Assembly: GCA_040772005.1 (NCBI GenBank)
Contig: JAXGYZ010000012.1
Location: 62,001 to 126,000 of the forward strand
Reading direction: 5' to 3'
Source of the DNA: MWBF01 sp040772005
GTDB lineage: Bacteria; Chloroflexota; Anaerolineae; CG2-30-64-16
DNA length: 64,000 nucleotides
Positions 14,314 to 22,757 of the stretch are shown here, one piece after another. The position numbers were made by a program, and so were the translations under genes. The notes under the pieces are model-generated. The model was not told the DNA's origin and ran no database searches. It saw only the letters and a list, made by a program, of their open reading frames with translations. Positions within the stretch are counted from its first letter, which is position 1. Each line of letters begins with the position of its first letter.

Positions 14314-15042
14314 ATGAAGATGGAGCATGGCATGTTGGCGGGCAAGGTTGCCTGGGTCACCGGGGCCACGGGCGGCGTAGGGCCGGCTGTCGTCAAGGCG
14401 CTGGCCGACGCGGGCGCTACCGTGCTGGCGAGTGCGCGCGATGAGGCTGAGGTCGCGGCGCTGGCCGCGGAGCACGGCATCCCCGCGGAGCGGTGGCTGG
14501 CGCTGCCCGTGGACCTGACCGACGACGCAGCAGTGCAGGCTACCGTTGCGCGCGGCGTGGCCCGATTCGGCAGGCTCGACATCTTAGTGGCCGTGGCGGG
14601 CGCGTGGCGCGGCGGCGCAACCGTGGCCGAGACCGACGGAGCGACGCTGGACTTCCTGTGGCGTGTGAACGTGCAGACGGCCTTCAATGCCTGCCGGGCC
14701 GTTCTGCCCCACATGACCGCGCGCGGCTGGGGGCGCATCATCACCTTCAGCGCCCGCGCGGCCGCGGCAGGCCAGGCCAAGAGCGGTGCATATGCGGCGA
14801 GCAAGGCCGCCGTGCTGGCCCTCACCCAGTCGCTTGCGGCTGAGGTGCGCGCCCACGGTGTCACCGCGAATACGCTGTTGCTGAGCACCGTGGATACGCC
14901 GGATAACCGGGCCGCCATGCCGGATGCCGACCGGAGCAAGTGGGTGCGCCCGGAACAAATCGCCGCGACCGTGCGTTTTCTATGCAGCGACGAAGCCGCC
15001 GCCCTCAGCGGCGCGGCCCTTCCGCTGTACGGACGAGCATGA
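14314..15042 (+). CDS. Short-chain dehydrogenase/reductase
   Basis: The 242-residue SDR has the cofactor motif TGATGGVG (about residues 16-23), a catalytic Ser in TFSARAA and the YxxxK pair in GAYAASKAA. The structural NNAG motif is replaced by VAVAG, which occurs in divergent SDRs. After Thr-Gly the basic residue position carries SARDE, favouring NADP(H). It is a soluble oxidoreductase of unknown substrate. It follows the crp terminator and precedes a LON-domain gene with a 48-nt gap, so it may be cotranscribed with it. Confidence 0.85.
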   Translation: MKMEHGMLAGKVAWVTGATGGVGPAVVKALADAGATVLASARDEAEVAALAAEHGIPAERWLALPVDLTDDAAVQATVARGVARFGRLDILVAVAGAWRGGATVAETDGATLDFLWRVNVQTAFNACRAVLPHMTARGWGRIITFSARAAAAGQAKSGAYAASKAAVLALTQSLAAEVRAHGVTANTLLLSTVDTPDNRAAMPDADRSKWVRPEQIAATVRFLCSDEAAALSGAALPLYGRA

Positions 15043-15090
15043 CTGGTGGGCAGCCAGGCAGGTGGAACGAGGTAACCGGAGGTTAGCCCC

Positions 15091-15780
15091 ATGGACGAAG
15101 CAACCGAAACAACCGAACTGGCCCTGTTTCCGCTCAACACCGTGCTGTTTCCCGGCCAGGTGCTGCCGCTGCACATCTTCGAGGATCGTTATCGCCTGAT
15201 GATCCGGCGGTGCCTGGCAGATGAGCTGCCGTTCGGCGTCGTGCTCATCAAGCAGGGCGAGGAAGTCGGCGCGGATGCGGAGCCGTACAATATCGGCACG
15301 CTGGCGCGCATCATCGAAAGCACGCACCTGCCCAACGGCACGCTGAACATCATCACGGTCGGGGTGGAGCGGTTTCGCATTCGCCGGCTGATTCACGATC
15401 AGCCTTACCTGCGCGGGGAAGTGGAGACGCTGCCCCTCGAAGAGCAGGAGGATGCGGACGCAGTGGACGCGCTGGCAGACAGCGTGCGCGAGCGGGTGGC
15501 CCTTTACATCAAGCTCATTGCGGAGGCGGCAGGTCTCGAGATCAAGGTCGACCAGATGCCCGACCTGCCTCAACAAGTCGGCTATCTGGCGGCGATCACC
15601 ATGCAGATTGACAACCGTGAGAAGCAGGAATTACTGGTGAGCCGGTCGCTCGGCGCGATCCTGAGCCGGGCGCGCACCCTGCTCAACCGGGAGAATGCAC
15701 TGCTGACCTGGATGGCCGGCAGCAAAGGCTGGCCGGAGCAGGCCCAGTACGGGCCGAGCGGCACGCTGCTGCCCAACTGA
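15091..15780 (+). CDS. LON substrate-binding-domain protein (no protease domain)
   Basis: The 229-residue protein is a stand-alone LON N-terminal domain: LALFPLNTVLFPGQVLPLHIFEDRYR at the start (positions 10-35; P-L-N-x-V-L-F-P and L-x-I-F-E are the family marks), IGTLARI, then GVERFRI and a C-terminal helical bundle with TMQIDNREKQELL. The ATPase and Ser-Lys protease domains of Lon are absent. Such short proteins are common and may act in substrate recognition or as cereblon-like binding modules; the partner is unknown. It ends 18 nt before a strong promoter for the cold-shock gene. Confidence 0.88.
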   Translation: MDEATETTELALFPLNTVLFPGQVLPLHIFEDRYRLMIRRCLADELPFGVVLIKQGEEVGADAEPYNIGTLARIIESTHLPNGTLNIITVGVERFRIRRLIHDQPYLRGEVETLPLEEQEDADAVDALADSVRERVALYIKLIAEAAGLEIKVDQMPDLPQQVGYLAAITMQIDNREKQELLVSRSLGAILSRARTLLNRENALLTWMAGSKGWPEQAQYGPSGTLLPN

Positions 15781-15797
15781 CCGGCTGTCTCACGTAT

Positions 15798-15826
15798 TTG
15801 ACACAGACCCCCTCACATGGTAAAAT
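15798..15826 (+). promoter_or_regulatory. Promoter of the cold-shock gene
   Basis: A perfect TTGACA (15798-15803) and TAAAAT (15821-15826) are separated by 17 bp. The transcript should start near 15833, leaving an unusually long leader of about 180 nt before the cold-shock ATG. Confidence 0.65.
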
Positions 15827-15832
15827 CCTATT

Positions 15833-16012
15833 CGTTGTGATCGTTGCAACAATGACCAGGGAGTAGGACAGTCACCAGCCACCGGTGCTGCAGTCTAGCC
15901 CGGTGGTTTTGTGTTATGTCCGGCGTCGTGCGGACGCTGTATGTCCGCAAGACTATTCCAGTGCCCGGCCAGACGTTGGCGATCATAGGACTATATGCAG
16001 GAGGCACTACCA
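15833..16012 (+). promoter_or_regulatory. Structured 5' leader of the cold-shock mRNA
   Basis: The leader contains a terminator-like hairpin, ccaccgg (15879-15885) with ccggtgg (15900-15906) followed by TTTT, and downstream overlapping short stems such as gcggac/gtccgc (around 15930-15948) that could exchange partners. Long leaders that refold at low temperature are a known device of cspA-type mRNAs. The aggagg ribosome site (15999-16004) ends 8 nt before the start. No resemblance to a named riboswitch was seen. Confidence 0.45.
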
Positions 16013-16219
16013 ATGGAGAGCACGGGTGTGGTTAAGTGGTTTAGCCGGAGCAAAGGTTATGGATTCATCTCGCCGGATGGCGGAGACAAGGACGTATTCG
16101 TCCACTACTCCAACATCCTTGGCGAAGGCTTCCGCAACCTGGACGCTGGAGAGCGGGTGAGCTTTGTCATTGAAGATACGCCCAAAGGCCCGCAGGCAGT
16201 TAAGGTGACCCCGGTCTAA
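16013..16219 (+). CDS. csp: Cold-shock protein (CspA family)
   Basis: The 68-residue protein is a single cold-shock OB fold: GVVKWFSRSKGYGFISPDGG carries the RNP1 motif (KGYGFI) and DVFVHYSNI the RNP2 motif (VFVHY). It binds single-stranded RNA/DNA as an RNA chaperone. ATG 16013 sits 8 nt after aggagg; a slightly longer frame upstream would include the SD itself. Its promoter, long leader and own terminator make it a single-gene unit. Confidence 0.96.
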   Translation: MESTGVVKWFSRSKGYGFISPDGGDKDVFVHYSNILGEGFRNLDAGERVSFVIEDTPKGPQAVKVTPV

Positions 16220-16241
16220 GGGGTTACTGAGCGCCAATCCG

Positions 16242-16275
16242 GCCCCCGGCTCTCCGCTGGGGGCTTCTGTTTTTA
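16242..16275 (+). terminator. Intrinsic terminator of the cold-shock gene
   Basis: gcccccggc (16242-16250) pairs with gctgggggc (16256-16264; one G-T pair) around tctcc, followed by a T-rich tract ttctgttttt. It is the clearest rho-independent terminator in the window. Confidence 0.85.
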
Positions 16276-16382
16276 AGCGTGCATGCAGGGTTTGGCCGGG
16301 CGTTGTGGCAGCCCTGTAAACAGAATCACTTGCCAATGCCCCTGAACCGGTGTAAAATGCCGGACAACTGGTCAGGAGTAGA

Positions 16383-17441
16383 TTGACGGTGATTCGCCCG
16401 TTCGGTCTGAACGACATCGGGTTGGTGCGCCGGCTGCAACGTGACGGAATGTCGCTGGCAATGGAGCACATGCTGGCCCATCCGCACCAACCGCTGTGGA
16501 CTGCGCTGACTGCACCGTGGCCGTGGGCGGGAGCGGGCGTGGCCTCTTTCATCCTGGACGAGAGGGTCAATGGCCGGCGGCTGACCGGCTTCGTCCAGTT
16601 GATGAAGCGGGCCGCGCGGCCTGAAGCGGACCTGTTGCATCTTGCACCGGTCGTGGCCGCAGTCGATGACGAGGCTGGGGCGGCGCGGTCGGGGGATGAC
16701 CTGGCGGTGTGCGACACAGACGGCGCTGTCATCTGGAGCAAGCTGCTGGCCTACTGTCAGCGTGCCGCGGCCGGCCACGGGTTGCAGCGCATCTACGCCA
16801 GCACGCCGGACGGGTGTGCCGAACAGCAATGCCTGCGGGATGCGACCTTCAGTCCGTACACGCGGGAGACCATCTATCGGCTGGCCGCGGCGCCCTCGGC
16901 CGGCGGGGCCTTAGTGGGGTTCCGCCCGCAGACGCCGCAGGATAGCTGGGCGTTGCAGCGGCTCTATACCCGCAGTACGCCACGGCTGGTGCAGCAGGCC
17001 GAGGGCGCCTTGACCGGCGAGGTCGGCTCCCCCCCGCTGTCGTGGTGGGAACCGGATAGCTGGCGCGGCACCGTGTGGGAACCGGCGGGCGAGGTACGCG
17101 CGGCCGTGCAGGTACACATCGGGCGGGCCGGTCACTGGCTCCGCCTGTGGGGTGCGAACGAGGTTTCGCCGCGTGAACTGCGGTCGCTCGTCGAACAGGG
17201 CCTGCGCCAGATCGACTTGCGGCGGCGGCCGCGGCGCACTGTGCCGGTGTATACGACCGTGCGCGAGTATGAGAGCGGGCTGCGCGGCGCATTGACCGGC
17301 TTTGGCTTTGCGCCTTTCATGGAGCGGGTACGCTTCGTCAAACACACTGTAGTCATGGTACGTCAACCTGCGGCAGTGGCCGCGGTGGGCCGCGAGGTGC
17401 GCCAGGAGCTGCCGGTGCGCAGCCAGGTGGGCCGATCGTAA
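16383..17441 (+). CDS. GNAT-like acetyltransferase-type protein, possibly duplicated fold
   Basis: The 352-residue protein starts at TTG 16383 (GTG 16389 is an alternative) behind caggag. The N-terminal IRPFGLNDIGLVRRLQ is typical of a GNAT beta1-alpha1, and the second half again contains a VGFRPQTPQDSWALQRLY segment that looks like the start of another GNAT repeat (about residue 178), ending GFGFAPFMERVRFVKHT, as GNAT C-terminal strands do. The canonical R/Q-x-x-G-x-A acetyl-CoA loop is not obvious, so catalytic activity is uncertain. The gene lies between the csp terminator and the R3H ATPase. Function unknown. Confidence 0.6.
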   Translation: MTVIRPFGLNDIGLVRRLQRDGMSLAMEHMLAHPHQPLWTALTAPWPWAGAGVASFILDERVNGRRLTGFVQLMKRAARPEADLLHLAPVVAAVDDEAGAARSGDDLAVCDTDGAVIWSKLLAYCQRAAAGHGLQRIYASTPDGCAEQQCLRDATFSPYTRETIYRLAAAPSAGGALVGFRPQTPQDSWALQRLYTRSTPRLVQQAEGALTGEVGSPPLSWWEPDSWRGTVWEPAGEVRAAVQVHIGRAGHWLRLWGANEVSPRELRSLVEQGLRQIDLRRRPRRTVPVYTTVREYESGLRGALTGFGFAPFMERVRFVKHTVVMVRQPAAVAAVGREVRQELPVRSQVGRS

Positions 17442-17501
17442 AGCGGCCAGATTGTTCAGCAGCCTGTCCAGACGGCAGGCAAGAGGTTGTACTCAGAACG
17501 T

Positions 17502-19136
17502 ATGCAACAACGAAGAATTACGGATGACCTGGATGCCCTGTTACAGGTCTTGCCGCCACCCGTCGAACAAGCGTTACGGGAGTCCAATCAGGGCGATAGT
17601 CTGCTGGAAGTCATCATGGACCTGGGCAGGCTGCCGGAGGCCCGCTTTGTGGACCGTGAGCTGGTGTTGAGCCAGCGTGAGGTCAGCGAGGATGACCTGA
17701 AGTTCGTCATCGAGCGCATCGGCATGTTCACCGGCGACAACCGGGCCGGCATCGAGCGCACGCTGCACCGTATTTCGTGCATCCGCAACCGGCAGGGCCG
17801 CATCATCGGCCTGACCTGCCGGGTCGGCCGTGCGGTGTACGGCGTAATCGATATCATCGAGGATATCGTCAAGTCCGGCCAGAGCATCCTGCTGCTGGGC
17901 CGGCCGGGCGTCGGCAAGACGACTCTGCTGCGCGAGGCCGCCCGCATCCTGAGCGAGAAGGCGCGCGTCGTCGTCGTGGATACGTCCAACGAAATCGGCG
18001 GCGATGGCGACATCCCGCATCCGGCCATCGGCCGGGCTCGGCGCATGCAGGTGGCTGCGCCGGAGCTGCAACATGAGGTGATGATCGAGGCCGTCGAGAA
18101 CCATATGCCGCAGATTATCGTCATCGACGAGATCGGTCGCGAGCAGGAAGCCGCAGCGGCCCGCACCATCGCAGAGCGCGGCGTGCAGTTGGTGGGCACG
18201 GCTCACGGCAACAGCCTGGAGAACCTGCTGATCAACCCGACCCTGTCGGACCTGGTGGGCGGCATCGAGAGCGTCACGTTGAGCGACGAGGAAGCCCGCC
18301 GCCGCGGCACGCAGAAGTCCGTGCTGGAGCGCCGCGCGCCGCCTACGTTCGACGTGCTGATCGAGTTGCAGGATCGCCAGCGGATGGCCGTCCACCACAG
18401 CGTGGCCGCGGCCGTGGACGCTATCCTGCGGGGCCGGTCGTTGCAGCCGGAGATTCGTTTCCGCGACGAGAGCGGCCAGGTGCGCATCGAGAAGGCGCCT
18501 GCGCCATTGCCTGAACCGCGCGCGATGGGCGCCGGGCCGGGCATGAATCGCCTACCTTTCGAGAAGCGCAGCAATGGCCGCATCAACGATGTGGAGCGCG
18601 GCGCGCCTGCGCGCGGCAGCCAGCCGCAGTATCAGACAATGCCGGATGAAGCGCCGCAACCCGCGCGCCAGCAGCCGCAAACCCTGCGGGTCTATCCCTA
18701 TGGGGTGGGCCGGGGGCGGCTGATTCAGGCCGCGCAGAACCTCGGCGTGCCGATCGCGCTGGTGGACAGCCTGGAGCAGGCCAATGCGGTTGTCACGCTG
18801 AAGAACTACTATCGTAAGCACCCGCAGCCCATTTCGGATGCGGAGCGGCGCCGGATTCCGGTGTATGTGCTGCGCGCCAACACCATCAACCAGGTCGAGT
18901 CGTTCCTGGGTGATGTGTTCGGCCTGCCGGTTGTGATGGAGGATCCGGTGGAGCAGGCCGTGGCCGAGACGCAGGAAGCCATTCGCCGTGTGCTCGGAGG
19001 GTCGAATTCGGAGGAACTGCGGCCCGCCGGGGCGGATGTCCGGCGGATGCAGCACGAGATGGCGCGGGCCGCGAATCTTGTGTCGCACAGTTACGGCAAC
19101 GAACCGCGGCGCCGGGTGCGTATCTTTCCAGGCTAG
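17502..19136 (+). CDS. R3H-domain AAA ATPase (Ycf45/SpoIIIAA-like)
   Basis: ATG 17502 gives 544 residues; TTG 17487 lies directly on the SD-like aagagg and is less likely. Residues about 110-300 form a RecA/AAA ATPase with Walker A GRPGVGKTT and Walker B QIIVIDEIGRE, as in SpoIIIAA and chloroplast Ycf45. A Pro/Gln-rich linker (about 335-395) precedes a domain with LRVYPYGVGRGRLIQAA, and the C-terminus holds an R3H single-strand nucleic-acid-binding motif (RRMQHEMARAANLVSHSYG). It probably acts on RNA or ssDNA in the cytoplasm. The stop at 19136 is 3 nt before tmk, so the two are coupled. Confidence 0.88.
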   Translation: MQQRRITDDLDALLQVLPPPVEQALRESNQGDSLLEVIMDLGRLPEARFVDRELVLSQREVSEDDLKFVIERIGMFTGDNRAGIERTLHRISCIRNRQGRIIGLTCRVGRAVYGVIDIIEDIVKSGQSILLLGRPGVGKTTLLREAARILSEKARVVVVDTSNEIGGDGDIPHPAIGRARRMQVAAPELQHEVMIEAVENHMPQIIVIDEIGREQEAAAARTIAERGVQLVGTAHGNSLENLLINPTLSDLVGGIESVTLSDEEARRRGTQKSVLERRAPPTFDVLIELQDRQRMAVHHSVAAAVDAILRGRSLQPEIRFRDESGQVRIEKAPAPLPEPRAMGAGPGMNRLPFEKRSNGRINDVERGAPARGSQPQYQTMPDEAPQPARQQPQTLRVYPYGVGRGRLIQAAQNLGVPIALVDSLEQANAVVTLKNYYRKHPQPISDAERRRIPVYVLRANTINQVESFLGDVFGLPVVMEDPVEQAVAETQEAIRRVLGGSNSEELRPAGADVRRMQHEMARAANLVSHSYGNEPRRRVRIFPG

Positions 19137-19139
19137 TTG

Positions 19140-19787
19140 ATGGGCCTGTTCATCACGTTCGAGGGGCCGGAGGGCGGCGGCAAGACGACGCAGATGCCCT
19201 TGCTCGCCGCCTGGCTCCGCCGGCAGGGTTGCGATGTGCTGACGACGCGCGAGCCGGGCGGCACGCGCATCGGTGATGCCGTGCGAGCCGTGCTGCTCGA
19301 ACCGACGCACACGGAGATGCGCGCACAGACGGAGATTCTGCTGTTCTCTGCCGCCCGCGCGCAGCTCGTCGGTGAGGTCATCCAGCCGCACCTGGCACGG
19401 GGCGGCGTGGTGCTTTGCGACCGCTTTGCGGATTCGACATTAGCCTACCAGGGCTACGGCCGTGGGCTGGACCTGGCTGTGCTGCGGCAGATTACGGACT
19501 TTGCGATTGGCTCGGTGCGCCCCCATCTGACTGTCTGCCTGGACCTGCCGGTGCTGGAAGGGTTGCGCCGCAAGCGTGGCGGGGGCGCCGCCGAATGGAA
19601 CCGCATGGAGCGTGAGGAGCTGGCCTTCCACGAGGCTGTGCGAAGGGGCTATCTGGCGTTGGCTGCGGCTGAGCCGTCACGATGGTTGGTCGTGGACGCC
19701 CTGCAACCGAGCGAGCTCTGTCAGGCATTCATCCGTGAGCGAGTGGCCGGCTTGCTGGCCGCAGGCTGGTTCGCAGCCGGGGACTGA
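19140..19787 (+). CDS. tmk: Thymidylate kinase
   Basis: The 215-residue protein phosphorylates dTMP to dTDP. It has the P-loop FEGPEGGGKTTQ, the DR(Y/F) motif in LCDRFADSTLAYQGYGRGLD, and TREPGGTRIG for dTMP binding. The LID (RRKRGGGAAEWNRMER) has basic residues like type II enzymes. ATG 19140 is used (a TTG codon precedes it). It follows the R3H ATPase with a 3-nt gap and is followed by a DarA-like gene, the same order seen in many Gram-positive genomes. Confidence 0.95.
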   Translation: MGLFITFEGPEGGGKTTQMPLLAAWLRRQGCDVLTTREPGGTRIGDAVRAVLLEPTHTEMRAQTEILLFSAARAQLVGEVIQPHLARGGVVLCDRFADSTLAYQGYGRGLDLAVLRQITDFAIGSVRPHLTVCLDLPVLEGLRRKRGGGAAEWNRMEREELAFHEAVRRGYLALAAAEPSRWLVVDALQPSELCQAFIRERVAGLLAAGWFAAGD

Positions 19788-19835
19788 ACGGTCGTTCTTC
19801 CAAAACAATACACACCCAGGGTCAGGAGGATCTCT

Positions 19836-20162
19836 ATGAAGCTAATCATGGCTATTGTGAGCAGCGATGATTCACGCGATGTGCTCGACCGACTGACCAA
19901 GTCAGGGTTCCGGGCTACGGTCATCAGCACCACCGGCGGTTTCCTGCGTGAGGGCAACAGCACCATCTTTCTGGGCACCGAGGATCAGAAGGTGGCGCAG
20001 GCGATCGATATCCTGCGGCAGGCCTGTCGCCGGCGGACGCAGTGGGTTTCGCCGCTGCCCACACTGGAAGGCCCCGGCCTGGAGATGGCCGAGCCGATTG
20101 AGGTAAGCGTGGGCGGGGCTGTGGTCTTCGTATTGAATGTGGAGCAGTTCGTCCAGGTTTGA
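19836..20162 (+). CDS. darA: DarA/PstA-like PII-fold c-di-AMP receptor candidate
   Basis: The 108-residue protein begins MKLIMAIVSSDDSRDVLDRL and contains GFRATVISTTGGFLREGNSTIFLGT, the conserved DarA (YaaQ, DUF970) block; the Thr-Gly-Gly-Phe turn and the Gly-Asn-Ser/Thr loop contact c-di-AMP in characterised members. It is a trimeric cytosolic PII-like sensor. The tmk-darA pair is conserved in Firmicutes. Because KtrA-type RCK_C domains also respond to c-di-AMP and ktrAB is encoded nearby, potassium control by this nucleotide is a reasonable guess. SD gtcaggaggatct precedes the ATG. Confidence 0.88.
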   Translation: MKLIMAIVSSDDSRDVLDRLTKSGFRATVISTTGGFLREGNSTIFLGTEDQKVAQAIDILRQACRRRTQWVSPLPTLEGPGLEMAEPIEVSVGGAVVFVLNVEQFVQV

Positions 20163-20188
20163 ACCACTATTACTTTGGACAGCCGTCG

Positions 20189-20611
20189 CTACATGACCCC
20201 GAAGTCGTCGCCGCCGCCAAACGCGTCGGTGCCAGGCGAGTCACCGGGCGCGGCAAGGTCGGGCATGGACTTCTCGATGTCCTCGGGGTCTTCGCCGGCC
20301 TCCAGCCGTCCGACGACTTCCTCGAACTCGGCCCCCAGATCCTCGCCGGTTTCATTCGCCATCTTGCGCATGAAGCGGGCCAGGGACTTGGGGTCGTTTT
20401 CGTCCAGGTCGCCCATGCTCGACGGGTCGGCCAGGTCATCGAGGCGGCTATCCTCAGAGCGGAGGACCGCGACGCGCGAAACGAGGCGCGTGAGCTGATG
20501 GCCGCCGCAGCGCGGGCAAACCGGCGTGCGGGTCTGGGCATCTTCGAACGAACGCCATAGCAGGCTGACGCGGCGGCGGCAGTCGTGACACGTATATTCG
20601 TAGATCGGCAT
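20189..20611 (-). CDS. FmdB-family zinc-ribbon protein
   Basis: The 140-residue protein starts MPIYEYTCHDCRRR and has a second pair in CPRCGG, a CxxC-x(n)-CxxC zinc ribbon of the FmdB/putative regulatory protein family. The C-terminal half is acidic and low in complexity (ENDPKSLARFMRKMANETGED, then a Gly-Asp tail), a pattern common to FmdB proteins of Chloroflexota and Actinobacteria. Function is unknown; regulation of nucleic-acid targets is often proposed. It is convergent with darA (26-nt gap) and divergent from gmk. Confidence 0.88.
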   Translation of the reverse strand: MPIYEYTCHDCRRRVSLLWRSFEDAQTRTPVCPRCGGHQLTRLVSRVAVLRSEDSRLDDLADPSSMGDLDENDPKSLARFMRKMANETGEDLGAEFEEVVGRLEAGEDPEDIEKSMPDLAAPGDSPGTDAFGGGDDFGVM

Positions 20612-20724
20612 GCTTCCCCTCGTCAGATGATACTGGCACGATTATACGCGAAAGCGAAACCGGAGACAAGCATCCGGCCTTATGGTCAGGAATTCGAAGT
20701 GCAGTGCGATGGCGAAGGTTGGAA

Positions 20725-20786
20725 TCGAGGCTTTAACCGGTCAGGTTGTGTACGCATAGAGGCGGCCTGACCGGCTAAAGCCTCGA
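20725..20786. repeat. Palindromic element, tcgaggct family (copy 1)
   Basis: The arms 20725-20745 and 20766-20786 are inverted 21-bp repeats with one mismatch (tcgaggctttaaccggtcagg). They flank a 20-nt loop in the divergent gap between fmdB-like and gmk. A related copy lies at 48462-48531, sharing tcgaggct and an (a/g)ccgg word, so this is a dispersed family. Confidence 0.75.
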
Positions 20787-20848
20787 CTCCAGCTACTTCT
20801 GGCATTTCTGGTCGTGTAATAAGCGTTCTCTTCCAGGCTGAGAGGGTT

Positions 20849-21514
20849 ATGAGCCAAACAGACCCCATCGATGTTCAGGCGTCGCAGGCGCACCGGGCCG
20901 ACTGGTACGCTTCTCTGCACGAACCCCGGCCCTTGCTGGTCGTCATCTCCGGCCCTTCCGGCGTCGGCAAGGACGCGACTATCCAGCGCATGAAGGACCG
21001 GGGCTTCTCCTGTCACTTCGTGGTCACGGCTACCACGCGGCACCGTCGCGCGAACGAACGCGATGGGGTAGACTACCACTTCGTCACGGAAATGGCCTTT
21101 AAGGAAATGATCGAGCAGGGGGAACTGCTGGAGTATGCCCTGGTGTATGAGCAGTACAAGGGCATCCCCAAGGCCGGCATCCGGGCAGCGCTGGCGAGCG
21201 GACAGGATGTGATCATACGAGTGGATGTGCAGGGCGCGGCCACCGTGCGTGCGCTGGTGCCCCAGGCTGTGACCATTTTCCTCACGGCGGAGTCAGAGGA
21301 AGCGCTGGTCGAGCGCCTGCGCCGCCGCCGCACGGAGGACGAAGCCCAGTTGCAGCGTCGCCTGGAAATGGCCCGCGCGGAGCTGGCGCGCGCGAACGAG
21401 TTCAAGTACCGCGTCATCAACTGCGAGTGCGCGCTGGATGACACGGTCGATAAGGTGATGGCGATCATCGAAGCAGAGAAGAGCCGGGTGGACTGGCAGC
21501 CGGTGGGGCTGTGA
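20849..21514 (+). CDS. gmk: Guanylate kinase
   Basis: The 221-residue enzyme converts GMP to GDP. Motifs: P-loop GPSGVGKDA (Lys41), TATTRHRRANERDGVDYHF for GMP binding, LEYALVYEQYKGIPK, and the C-terminal LID region RRRTEDEAQLQRRLE. The residue after the P-loop lysine is Asp42 rather than the Ser/Thr that normally helps bind Mg2+, an unusual substitution. There is a 25-residue N-terminal extension relative to typical Gmk. The stop overlaps the rhomboid start (GTGA). Confidence 0.93.
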   Translation: MSQTDPIDVQASQAHRADWYASLHEPRPLLVVISGPSGVGKDATIQRMKDRGFSCHFVVTATTRHRRANERDGVDYHFVTEMAFKEMIEQGELLEYALVYEQYKGIPKAGIRAALASGQDVIIRVDVQGAATVRALVPQAVTIFLTAESEEALVERLRRRRTEDEAQLQRRLEMARAELARANEFKYRVINCECALDDTVDKVMAIIEAEKSRVDWQPVGL

Positions 21515-22635
21515 ACGCACCCCAGCCTGACGACGTTGCGCCTGCTGCGGAGCAGCGGCATGTCAGCGTGCGCCTGCCCCTCCAGAAGCCGCGCGTGGTC
21601 TACGTCTTCCTCGTGCTCATCGGCCTCATGTTCGTGGCCGAACTGGCGTTGGGCGGCTCGCAGAACCAGGAGACGCTCCGCCGGCTGGGGGCCCAGGTCA
21701 ACCCGCTGGTGGCCGTGGGCGAGCTCTGGCGGCTGGTGGCTGCCATGTTCCTCCACATCGGGCTGCAACACATCCTGTTCAACGGGTGGGCCTTGTTCAG
21801 CGTGGGCCGCGAGGTCGAAGCCATGTACGGCTCCGTCTGGTTCACGGTCATCTATCTCCTGGCCGGGCTGGCCGGCAACATCGGCTACTACTGGCTGGGC
21901 GACTCGGTCCTGTCTGCCGGCGCATCGGGCGCAGTGTTCGGCCTCATCGGTGCGGAGGCTGCCTTCTTCCTGAGGAATCGCGAGCTGTTCGGCAAGCTGG
22001 GCAGCCAGCGGCTGGGGAATCTCGGCGTGCTGATCGCCATCAACCTCGTCTTCGGCTTCACCGTGCCCGGCATCAACAATATCGCACACCTGGGCGGCCT
22101 GATCATGGGGTTCGGACTGGGCCTGTTGTTGGCCCCGCGCTTTGCGGTCGAGTGGCGCTGGGAAGCGGCCGGCGCGCAGGGCCATGTGGCCGACCGGCAG
22201 CGCAAGAGTGTGCGGCTGGTGGCGGTGTTGGCGGCGGCGGCGCTGCTCTTTGGCGGCTGGCAGCTCGGCAACGCGCGCTGGCAGGGCAATGCCGCGACGT
22301 TGCGCACGCAGGCATACGATGCCCTGTCAGCAGGCGAGCGCGACACGGCGCGGCAGCTCTTCGAGCAGGCCGTGGCCGCCGACCCGCAGGATGCCATCAG
22401 CCTTGCCAACCTGGGGCTGATGCAGCTCCAGGAGGACCAGTACGTGCAGGGCGTGACGCTGCTGGAGCGTGCCTACGCGCTGATGCCGGATAATCCGGAC
22501 GTGCAGTTCTTCCTGGCTGCGGGCTATGTGGAGACTGACCGGCTGGCCGAGGCCAAGCCGCTGATGGAACGATTCCTGCAATCTGAGGATGCCGGCGAGC
22601 GCGCCGATTACGCGCGCCAGGTCCTGGCACGTTAA
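21511..22635 (+). CDS. Rhomboid-family intramembrane protease with C-terminal TPRs
   Basis: The 374-residue protein starts at GTG 21511, overlapping gmk. Six hydrophobic segments carry the rhomboid marks: WRLVAAMFLHIGLQHILFN, the catalytic serine in GASGAVFGLIGA and the histidine in NIAHLGGLIMGF. After a further transmembrane helix (LVAVLAAAALLFGGWQLG) residues about 270-370 form TPR repeats (AYDALSAGERDTARQLFEQA, NLGLMQLQED, ALMPDNPDVQFFLAAGY). The TPR tail, outside or inside depending on topology, may present substrates. Cotranscription with gmk is likely but functionally unexplained. Confidence 0.92.
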   Translation: MNAPQPDDVAPAAEQRHVSVRLPLQKPRVVYVFLVLIGLMFVAELALGGSQNQETLRRLGAQVNPLVAVGELWRLVAAMFLHIGLQHILFNGWALFSVGREVEAMYGSVWFTVIYLLAGLAGNIGYYWLGDSVLSAGASGAVFGLIGAEAAFFLRNRELFGKLGSQRLGNLGVLIAINLVFGFTVPGINNIAHLGGLIMGFGLGLLLAPRFAVEWRWEAAGAQGHVADRQRKSVRLVAVLAAAALLFGGWQLGNARWQGNAATLRTQAYDALSAGERDTARQLFEQAVAADPQDAISLANLGLMQLQEDQYVQGVTLLERAYALMPDNPDVQFFLAAGYVETDRLAEAKPLMERFLQSEDAGERADYARQVLAR

Positions 22636-22737
22636 GAGCCTGTTTCAAGAGCGGAGTCCGCATTCTCAAATGCGGACGGGCGAGCCGCCGTTCCGCATCT
22701 GAGGACGCTCCACTCCGTATCCTTTCAAACACGCTCT
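22635..22737. repeat. MITE-like palindrome after the rhomboid gene
   Basis: Outer arms agagcctgtttcaa (from 22635) and tttcaaacacgctct (to 22737) are imperfect inverted repeats, enclosing a perfect inner hairpin gtccgcatt (22656-22664) / aatgcggac (22669-22677). The element starts on the last base of the rhomboid stop codon and ends 20 nt before the next gene. Confidence 0.65.
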
Positions 22738-22757
22738 GGGAAATCTGGAGGTAGGCC

